From contig NZ_CP059675.1 in the NCBI RefSeq assembly GCF_014069575.1, positions 2,318,168-2,382,167 of the forward strand: DNA of 64,000 bases. The letters run 5' to 3'. Numbering within the stretch: position 1 is the stretch's first letter; each line of letters starts with the position of its first letter. Below the pieces are notes generated by a model, which saw only the letters and a program-made list of their open reading frames with translations, ran no database searches and was not told the DNA's origin. The translations under genes and the position numbers were made by a program. Shown here piece after piece: positions 58,094-64,000 of this stretch. This stretch comes from Schaalia sp. JY-X169. GTDB taxonomy: Bacteria > Actinomycetota > Actinomycetes > Actinomycetales > Actinomycetaceae.

Positions 58094-59350
58094 CTATAGA
58101 CCCAGTTCAGAGGCTATTCGATCTAGATCAGCCTGGTCCGCAAATTCGATAATCAACCTGCTCTTCCTAGCACCTGGAACCACCCTCACCGAAGTGTCCA
58201 GGCGTGTAGCAGCTGCATCGGCAATCCTCTGTGCCGCCTCTGAAGGCGCTGCTTGCGGACGCGTTCTCCTCTTTACCGAGGGCTTCTTTCCAAACTTTGC
58301 TAGCTCCTCGGTAGCGCGTACTGACAAGCCCTCGCTAACAATTCGGTCTGCCATCGATTGCATTTCTGCTTGGGTTCCCAAACTGAGAATTGTGCGTGCG
58401 TGTCCTGGGCTGATGACACCCGCAGCAAGCATTCGTTGAACGGATGTCGGAAGTTTCAACAGTCTAAGAGTGTTGGCCACCTGCGGACGGGACTTCGAAA
58501 CCCGGGTGGCTAGCTGCTCTTGCGTGTATCCAAAATCCTCCATTAGTTGCGAATAGGCTGCCGCTTCCTCCAGAGCATTTAGTTGTACTCGATGAATGTT
58601 TTCGATGAGTGCTTCACGGAGCAGCTCGTCCTCACCCGTTGAGCGGACAATTATTGGGATGGACTGAAGCCCGGCTTGTTTTGAAGCTCTCCAACGCCTT
58701 TCTCCCATGACCAGTTCGTATCTAGCTTCTGGCTGATCGACAAGTGCCTCCCGAAGACGGTCGGCCTGCCCCTCTTCAGCCAAGCTCTCCGCAGTGATCC
58801 GCCGAACCACAACGGGTTGGAGCACACCAACTTCTGCGATCGATGTTGCAAGCTCTTCAAGCTCGCCCTCATCAAAAATACTTCTTGGCTGTTTGAGGTT
58901 CGGGATAATCCAAGTCGGATCGACGTGCCCGAATGTTACGCCGGGGACAGGTAGAAGCTCTTCGTCAGCACGTGCCTCAATGTCAATATCCGCTTTGGAG
59001 CTGTTGCCCGTAATTGTTTCACGTGAAACATTTTCCCTGTGAACAGTTCTGTTCGACAGGTCAGAAAAGGCACCAGATGAGTCAATTGTTTCACGTGAAA
59101 CACTCTTAGAGCCACCTCGGGGAGAAAGGAGGTCTCTGGCGGACCCGCCCCTCTGAACTGCCAGATCGGCAGACCTTCCGGTCAAATCAGGAAAGAGTAC
59201 ATCTAGAGGCTTCTCTTGCTTTTGTTGCGTCGGCTCCCTATCCGGGATCAAGGCGCCTAGCCCCTGTCCCAGTCCGCCACGCGCCCTCGATGTGCGCTGG
59301 ACCCGCGGGCGACGTCCAGCATCCTTCTCACCTGGTTCTGCCATCATCAA
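58094..59350 (-). CDS. parB: Chromosome partition protein ParB
   Basis: CTP-dependent DNA clamp that loads at parS and, with ParA, segregates the origin. It has 418 residues. A long disordered N-terminal part (~1-145) precedes the ParB/CTPase domain (PRSIFDEGELEELATSI, GERRWRASKQAG), the HTH region (LIENIHRVQLNALEEAAAY, YTQEQLATRVSKSRPQVAN) and a C-terminal dimerisation segment (LIIEFADQADLDRIASEL). Two parS sites lie in the N-terminal coding part, encoding VSRETI twice. Three ATG codons in a row (59350, 59347, 59344) follow AGGAG; the second or third is best spaced. parA ends 3 bp upstream. Confidence 0.95.
   Translation of the reverse strand: MMMAEPGEKDAGRRPRVQRTSRARGGLGQGLGALIPDREPTQQKQEKPLDVLFPDLTGRSADLAVQRGGSARDLLSPRGGSKSVSRETIDSSGAFSDLSNRTVHRENVSRETITGNSSKADIDIEARADEELLPVPGVTFGHVDPTWIIPNLKQPRSIFDEGELEELATSIAEVGVLQPVVVRRITAESLAEEGQADRLREALVDQPEARYELVMGERRWRASKQAGLQSIPIIVRSTGEDELLREALIENIHRVQLNALEEAAAYSQLMEDFGYTQEQLATRVSKSRPQVANTLRLLKLPTSVQRMLAAGVISPGHARTILSLGTQAEMQSMADRIVSEGLSVRATEELAKFGKKPSVKRRTRPQAAPSEAAQRIADAAATRLDTSVRVVPGARKSRLIIEFADQADLDRIASELGL
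59015..59030. promoter_or_regulatory. parS: parS site 1
   Basis: Perfect 16-bp palindrome TGTTTCACGTGAAACA, the universal ParB loading site, inside the parB coding region. Confidence 0.97.
59087..59102. promoter_or_regulatory. parS: parS site 2
   Basis: Second perfect TGTTTCACGTGAAACA, 72 bp from the first, also inside parB. Confidence 0.97.
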
Positions 59351-59353
59351 CTC

Positions 59354-60238
59354 CTAAGCTAGGGCGTTGGCAAGTTCAGCTGCAACCTTACGGTAAGCAA
59401 TCGCGCCTGTACCACGCTCATCGTAGGTAATGACCGTCTCTCCATAGGAGGGAGCCTCAGATATCCTCACAGATCTTGGAATATCCGTGTTGAACACCGC
59501 TTCTCCGAAGTGAGTGCGGACCTCATTGGCTACCTCTGAACTCAGCTTCGTTCTACCATCCATCATTGTCATTAGGATGAACGGGGCTTGAAGGTCGGGG
59601 TTCAAGTCATTCTGAATGCGTCCGATAGTCTTTAGCAGCAGTGACAGTCCTTCTAATGCGTAATACTCTGCCTGAACTGGAACAATCATTCCAGTTGCTG
59701 CCACCAAGGCATTCAACGTCAGCATTCCCAGGGAGGGCGGGCAATCAATCAGTACCAAGTCGAACTGGTTGTCGTTCCCGTCCTCGAGAAGGTCGGAAAT
59801 CGCAAACTTCAACAGGTGCGCCCGCTGAGCTTCGTCGACGAGTTCAACTTCCGCACCTGCGAGGTCGATCGTCGCTGGACACACGAAGATACCCGGAACC
59901 TCTTCACACTGAACGAGGGTATTGGCCAAATCAACTTCCCCAAGCAACACTTCGTACGTCGACGGTGTCCCGCCACCATGGGGGATTCCGAGGGCGGTGG
60001 ATGCGTTGCCCTGAGGATCGGAGTCAATAACGAGCACTCTCAGTCCACCCACAGCCAGTGCTGCAGCGAGGTTCACTGCGGTGGTTGTCTTGCCAACGCC
60101 ACCTTTTTGATTCGCAACTACAAGAATCGGTGTTCCCTGAGGCTTTGGGAGCTGGCTCCCATCCATTGCAGCAAACTCCGAGTAGTTCTTCGCCAGCTGA
60201 TCTGCCAAAGGTGACGATTTTCCGACATCCTGCTTCAC
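59354..60238 (-). CDS. parA: Chromosome partition ATPase ParA
   Basis: A 294-residue MinD/ParA-type ATPase. Deviant Walker A ANQKGGVGKTTTAVNLA (signature Lys), VIDSDPQGNAST, and Walker B LVLIDCPPSLGMLTLNAL. It binds DNA with ATP and pulls ParB-parS complexes. GTG at 60238, preceded by GAGAGG, is chosen; ATG at 60280 or 60265 would lengthen it. Operon order rsmG-parA-parB, minus strand, leading strand from the origin. Confidence 0.95.
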   Translation of the reverse strand: MKQDVGKSSPLADQLAKNYSEFAAMDGSQLPKPQGTPILVVANQKGGVGKTTTAVNLAAALAVGGLRVLVIDSDPQGNASTALGIPHGGGTPSTYEVLLGEVDLANTLVQCEEVPGIFVCPATIDLAGAEVELVDEAQRAHLLKFAISDLLEDGNDNQFDLVLIDCPPSLGMLTLNALVAATGMIVPVQAEYYALEGLSLLLKTIGRIQNDLNPDLQAPFILMTMMDGRTKLSSEVANEVRTHFGEAVFNTDIPRSVRISEAPSYGETVITYDERGTGAIAYRKVAAELANALA

Positions 60239-60309
60239 AAGACCACCTCTCAACCGTCTTAGCATAGTTTGCGGCTCCAATATCAGTTAACGCGCAGGTC
60301 AGAGTGGGT

Positions 60310-60930
60310 TTAGATAGTGCGTTTACACTCCACAACGTAGGTTGTTTCCCCATCGAGCACCGAGACGACCTCGTGTACCTGTGCAACCAGGTGTCTGCGT
60401 TTCAGTTCATCCGCTGCCTCATTGACTTCCTCATATGCGCGCCTTCCCTTGAGTGCCAAGAGACGCCCGCCAGGCGCAATCATCTTTGAGGTAAGACGCA
60501 GCAACTTAGGCATCGCGGCCACTGCGCGGGCTGTGACAACGTCCGCGCGAATCTTCTTGCCGATGTTTTCGCTGCGATCACGAACGATGCTGACGTTGTC
60601 GAGTCCGATCTCTTCAGCGGCTTCAGCCAACCATTCACACCGCCGCTCCATCGGTTCAACAAGTGTCACTTCAAGATCGGGTCGTGCGGCAGCAATTACT
60701 AGACCTGGCAATCCCGCACCAGATCCAACATCAATAACAGTTCCCCGTCTGGGGAGGAACGGCAATAGTGCAGCAGAATTCACGATGTGTCGTGACCAGA
60801 TCCGTTCAGCTTCCTGAGGTCCGATCAGGCCACGCCTCTCACCCTCCGCCGCCAACAAGTCTGCAAACGCGACAACGGCTGACGCACCAGTTCCAAACAG
60901 CGACAGAGTGACCTGGTTCGGGCTTTCCAT
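60310..60930 (-). CDS. rsmG: 16S rRNA (guanine527-N7)-methyltransferase
   Basis: A 206-residue SAM-dependent RsmG (GidB). SAM motif VIDVGSGAGLPGLVIAAARPD (partly shown) with acidic VTLVEPMERRCEWLAEA after it, and VVTARAVAAMPKLLRLTSKM. N-terminal helical part ERIWSRHIVNSAALLPFL is typical. Loss of this enzyme gives low-level streptomycin resistance in other bacteria. The start shares one base with the jag stop. Confidence 0.95.
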   Translation of the reverse strand: MESPNQVTLSLFGTGASAVVAFADLLAAEGERRGLIGPQEAERIWSRHIVNSAALLPFLPRRGTVIDVGSGAGLPGLVIAAARPDLEVTLVEPMERRCEWLAEAAEEIGLDNVSIVRDRSENIGKKIRADVVTARAVAAMPKLLRLTSKMIAPGGRLLALKGRRAYEEVNEAADELKRRHLVAQVHEVVSVLDGETTYVVECKRTI

Positions 60931-61487
60931 CAGTCTTCTACAACCAATGTTGCCTGCGTATCAACATCTTCAACGTCGCCCTCGTCGCCTGCAGCCAATG
61001 AAATCACCACGCAACGCGACGGTTCACTCCCCGCTGACTCGGAAACCAGACCAGCCTGAGCAACCACATCGTGACAGACCTTGCGTTCAAACGGGTTCAT
61101 TGGATCAAGTCGCACCGGCGAACCAGTGTCTTTGACCTCTGCAACAGCATCCGCAGCGATCTGCTGCAGCTCTGCTCGCCTCCCAGCACGGTACCCGGCC
61201 ACATCCAGCATCAGTCGAGACCGCTCACCCATGGCTGTCTGCACTGCTAGACGCGTTAGTTCCTGCAGCGCTTCCAGTACTTCCCCATCTTCTCCGACCA
61301 AACGAGAGAGTCGAGAGCGAGGATCATCGCTGACGATTGCTACAGAAGGTCGATCATTCTCCACGTCGATCTCAATGTCTCCATCGAGATCCATGATGTC
61401 CAAGACTTCCTCAAGGTAGTCTGCGGCGACCTCGCCCTCTTCCTCAAGCTGCTTCAAGCGCGTTTTACCGCCGGTACTGTTCGTCAT
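60930..61487 (-). CDS. jag: Jag-like KH-R3H RNA-binding protein
   Basis: A 185-residue protein with a KH domain (IEIDVENDRPSVAIVSDDPR, LVGEDGEVLEALQELTRLAV) and an R3H domain (LDVAGYRAGRRAELQQIA, MNPFERKVCHDVVAQAG). Always paired with yidC in this cluster and probably involved in mRNA or membrane protein control. An acidic C-terminal tail follows. Starts 29 bp after yidC. Confidence 0.92.
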   Translation of the reverse strand: MTNSTGGKTRLKQLEEEGEVAADYLEEVLDIMDLDGDIEIDVENDRPSVAIVSDDPRSRLSRLVGEDGEVLEALQELTRLAVQTAMGERSRLMLDVAGYRAGRRAELQQIAADAVAEVKDTGSPVRLDPMNPFERKVCHDVVAQAGLVSESAGSEPSRCVVISLAAGDEGDVEDVDTQATLVVED

Positions 61488-61516
61488 TCGTTCCTCCGGT
61501 TGCCCACGTAGTACTT

Positions 61517-62872
61517 CTAATTCCCCGAATTGGTCTTCTTCTGGGGGTTATCCTTGCCCTGAGAACGCCGCTCCTGGCGACGCTGTTGGCGCCTCTGCTC
61601 GATTTCCTCAGGTGTAAGCGAGTTCTTGGCATTCGATGCCTTCTTAGCGTTGCGCTGCGCCCGCTTATCAGCGGCCTGCTGTTCCATACGTTCGCGCTCA
61701 GCAACCCTCATACGTTGCTCGCGCGACATCTTCTTGGGTCGGTTCTTGCGTGCAGCCTCTACCTGTTCTTGGCTCTTCCGTGCCATGATCTGTTGCTTCA
61801 TCCAGATCTCGTCTGGAATTGTCTTCCAGGGCTCCATGGCCAAAGCGCGGTATACGGATAGCCTGTCTGCAACTGACCAATCCTCAGGGAACTTCCTGTA
61901 AACCTTTTGGCGGCCGGCCTGACGCTCCACTGTCGCAAGTGTGGTCGATTGCAACTTCTCAAGAGCAGGCTCGTCACCTTTGTCTTCTTGAGCCTTGGCG
62001 TCGTAGTTCTCAAATTCTCCCACGGCCCACTTCTTGTAGTTACCTTCGCGGCGCTCAAGCAGCTCGTTGAATGCTGGAGATCCAGGATTGGGAATCGTTT
62101 TGTTAACCCACAGCTGCTGGCAGTAGCCGAACACGGTGGTTGTCACCATGTAGACCAACAAACCCATCTGGAAGATGACACCCGTAAATACGAACATCAA
62201 GGGCATCATGTACATCATGGACTTCTGGCTGCGAACCATGGGGTTGTTGGGATCCTGATTAGGCGCCATGTTCTTTGTCATCGACAGACGCATAGTCAGG
62301 AACTGAACCACCACAAGAACAGCAATAAGCACAATAAAGACTGCCTTGAGCGCACCATTCGTTGTTGCTAGCGTCTCGGTGAGACCGACGCCCACAACAG
62401 TTGAGTCGGCAACGTCAGCGGCCATTGCCGCATTAAGTGGACCGAGGGCGTCCCAAGCATATGTGCCAGCCATAATCTGGCTGACTGAGAAGAAGACCCT
62501 GTAGAGAGCGAAGAGGATTGGCATCTGCACCAACATTGGCAAACAGGAAGCATAAGGAGATGCCCCATGCTTCTTGTACAACGCCATTGTCTCTTCGCTT
62601 TGACGCTGACGGGAGACCGAATCCTTCTTCCCCTTGTACTTGGCCTGGATCTTCTGCATCTCCGGCTGAAGCAGCTGCATGCTACGCATGGACTTGATCT
62701 GCTTCAAGTACAGAGGCAGAATCGCGAACCGTACCAGAACGGTCAAGATGACGATGGAGAGAACCCAGCCGATACCGGGACCGCTAGGGATACCAATGAA
62801 AGTCAGTGCCCTATAGATGGAAACCCAGATCCACGCGAAGGCCACGATAATCGGGTGAAGAATTGAATCCAC
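61517..62872 (-). CDS. yidC: Membrane protein insertase YidC
   Basis: A 451-residue Oxa1/YidC-type insertase. Five membrane segments include GIGWVLSIVILTVLVRFAIL and MPILFALYRVFFSVSQI; the hydrophilic groove Arg is in LVRFAILPLYLKQIKSM. A long basic C-terminal tail (~310-451, KNRPKKMSREQRMRVAE) probably contacts the ribosome. No periplasmic domain of the Gram-negative type. Upstream is yidD (81-bp gap). Confidence 0.95.
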   Translation of the reverse strand: MDSILHPIIVAFAWIWVSIYRALTFIGIPSGPGIGWVLSIVILTVLVRFAILPLYLKQIKSMRSMQLLQPEMQKIQAKYKGKKDSVSRQRQSEETMALYKKHGASPYASCLPMLVQMPILFALYRVFFSVSQIMAGTYAWDALGPLNAAMAADVADSTVVGVGLTETLATTNGALKAVFIVLIAVLVVVQFLTMRLSMTKNMAPNQDPNNPMVRSQKSMMYMMPLMFVFTGVIFQMGLLVYMVTTTVFGYCQQLWVNKTIPNPGSPAFNELLERREGNYKKWAVGEFENYDAKAQEDKGDEPALEKLQSTTLATVERQAGRQKVYRKFPEDWSVADRLSVYRALAMEPWKTIPDEIWMKQQIMARKSQEQVEAARKNRPKKMSREQRMRVAERERMEQQAADKRAQRNAKKASNAKNSLTPEEIEQRRQQRRQERRSQGKDNPQKKTNSGN

Positions 62873-62953
62873 TGAGGACTCCTTACAAGAACGCTCGTAT
62901 TGTCAAACTAGAATCTAATAGCATCTCAACTGCTAACCGTGAACCGCTAACTC

Positions 62954-63250
62954 TCACGGCCCCTCTTCGATGTCGTGGCCGGCCCAGTCGTCGGGCGGGA
63001 CCCACTCAGGTGCTTTCCAAAAACCCTTTGAGGGAACGTGATTCACGCCCCCTCGGCTCCACGGGTTGCATCGAACAATTCGCGCAACTCCGAGGAGAAA
63101 ACCTTTCCCAACTCCGTGTATCTGCACCGCTTCAACAAAGTACTGTGAACAACTCGGGTAATAACGACACCTCGGAGCCATTAGCGGTGAAACATAGCGC
63201 TGATACAACCTCACGGGAGCAAGAAATATCGGGACAAATGGGTTCTTCAT
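62954..63250 (-). CDS. yidD: Membrane protein insertion efficiency factor YidD
   Basis: A 98-residue YidD with the family block RYYPSCSQYFVEAVQIHG and RIVRCNPWSRGGVNHVP, and an N-terminal amphipathic helix (LAPVRLYQRYVSPL). Assists YidC. Overlaps rnpA by 4 bp. Confidence 0.95.
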   Translation of the reverse strand: MKNPFVPIFLAPVRLYQRYVSPLMAPRCRYYPSCSQYFVEAVQIHGVGKGFLLGVARIVRCNPWSRGGVNHVPSKGFWKAPEWVPPDDWAGHDIEEGP

Positions 63251-63627
63251 TCGTCACACCTAAGCTCAGAAGCCGTGTCCACGGATGCCTTCTTAAGTGC
63301 CGAAGCGAGGAGTCGGTCGAAGTTTCGGCCAAGCTCCTCGCTAGACATACCTACTGCTCCCTCGAGACTTCGGACCACAAGAGTCCAGCCCGCTGGCAGC
63401 GTCACGACGCGCGACTGAATGACATGCCTCAGTCTCCGCTTCACTTGATTGCGTGCAGTGGCCCTCGGTACTTGCCTCTTTCCAACAATCAGTCCCGCCC
63501 TTGCAGGCATCTGTCCGGGGCAGGGTAACACCGAGACAACCAGGACATAGTTCCCGGATTTGCACCCCTTCTTCAGAGTTCGTGCGAATCCCTCACGCCT
63601 GGTTATTCGGCGATCAGCGCTGAGCAC
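63247..63627 (-). CDS. rnpA: Ribonuclease P protein component
   Basis: A 126-residue RnpA, binding the catalytic RNA to mature tRNA 5' ends. N-terminal RRITRREGFARTLKKG and the basic signature VPRATARNQVKRRLRHV are present. GTG start at 63627, 27 bp after rpmH. Confidence 0.94.
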   Translation of the reverse strand: MLSADRRITRREGFARTLKKGCKSGNYVLVVSVLPCPGQMPARAGLIVGKRQVPRATARNQVKRRLRHVIQSRVVTLPAGWTLVVRSLEGAVGMSSEELGRNFDRLLASALKKASVDTASELRCDE

Positions 63628-63654
63628 ACCATCAACTGTCGTCGACGAGGGCGA

Positions 63655-63792
63655 TCAGACAGCGATCTGCGAGCGGCCCTTGCGACGACGGCTAGAAAGG
63701 ATTGACCGTCCGGCACGCGTGCGCATACGCAAGCGGAAACCGTGAACCTTGTGCCGGCGACGGTTATTCGGCTGGAAAGTACGCTTCGTCAT
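63655..63792 (-). CDS. rpmH: 50S ribosomal protein L34
   Basis: A 45-residue, very basic L34: starts [19 protein letters not shown] and ends [12 protein letters not shown] strong AGGAG lies 6 nt before the ATG. The first gene of the rpmH-rnpA-yidD-yidC-jag-rsmG-parA-parB series, all leading strand relative to the expected origin at the right. Confidence 0.96.
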   Translation of the reverse strand: MTKRTFQPNNRRRHKVHGFRLRMRTRAGRSILSSRRRKGRSQIAV

Positions 63793-64000
63793 CTTAGTTC
63801 TCCTAGAAAGGACAGCACGTTGCTGCCAGGTTTAGTGTCGGCCACACGAATATAACCATCACAAATACGCCAAAACAGACTACGCCGAACCGTTCGCCGT
63901 GGTCAATGAAGGCACGCTTAAGCGGCGCGCCTCATAGGTAGTTCCACAACTGTGGATATCCCCGTGGATACATATGCTACTTTGTCCCCAGCCAGATGTG
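63793..64000. other. oriC: Start of the rpmH-dnaA gap, part of oriC
   Basis: A+T-richer non-coding sequence with DnaA-box-like words at 63940 (AGTTCCACA), 63951 (TGTGGATAT) and 63963 (CGTGGATAC). By gene order the origin and dnaA should continue beyond the window edge. Only a fragment is visible. The rpmH promoter should also lie here. Confidence 0.7.

Overview
The window is high-GC chromosomal DNA from an actinobacterium. It runs leftward from the replication origin: its right end carries, on the minus strand, rpmH, rnpA, yidD, yidC, jag, rsmG, parA and parB. Two perfect parS sites lie inside parB, and DnaA-box-like words sit beyond rpmH, so dnaA and the rest of oriC should lie just past base 64000. 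The block cca, NUDIX, DUF6049, murJ, trxB to the left is also typical of actinobacterial origin regions. Family-level placement (Actinomycetaceae-like, able to live anaerobically because of a complete pyruvate:ferredoxin oxidoreductase operon) is inference.

Layout from left to right: a class A penicillin-binding protein cut by the window edge, with a metallophosphoesterase and tRNA-Pro(CGG) (0-3.1 kb); YwiC-like protein, rpiB, rocD and a holin-like membrane protein (3.1-6.3 kb); purB flanked by two paralogous alpha/beta-hydrolase genes, one paired with a small WXG-like protein (6.4-12.1 kb); copper export copZ-copA (12.2-14.9 kb); a family 2 glycosyltransferase, a DUF5926 protein, pgm and an MFS transporter (15.2-20.4 kb); an SbcC/SbcD-like pair and mgtE (20.8-26.1 kb); an oligopeptide ABC operon oppA-B-C-DF (26.6-32.2 kb); a P-loop kinase and the porGAB operon with a GltD-ferredoxin fusion (32.3-37.9 kb); a hendecad-repeat coiled-coil protein, dnaB and a MATE exporter (38.3-42.2 kb); rpsF-ssb-rpsR-rplI (42.4-44.0 kb); a second class A PBP, cca, NUDIX, DUF6049, murJ, trxB and an aminotransferase (44.1-55.9 kb); an IS1634-family element (56.2-57.9 kb); and the parB-rpmH block.

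The most unusual signal is non-coding. The larger gaps between convergent genes (purB, copA, MFS, the coiled-coil gene and the aminotransferase with their opposing neighbours) contain repeat elements, several built from short units spaced exactly 19 bp apart. They include a 98-bp repeat present twice (20437 and 38889, gap-free, about 78% identical), a 78-bp palindrome present at two loci (20610 and 56012), and a seven-copy TAAGGTTGCC array at 15032. I saw no member of these families in divergent gaps. The IS sits inside one palindrome locus and is flanked by a 142-bp direct repeat, as expected of IS1634-type insertion. Protein-level oddities are a CopA with its metal-binding domain inserted inside the ATP-binding region, an SbcC-like ATPase without a zinc hook, and two lipase-like paralogues sharing a DIVPSLDG motif.
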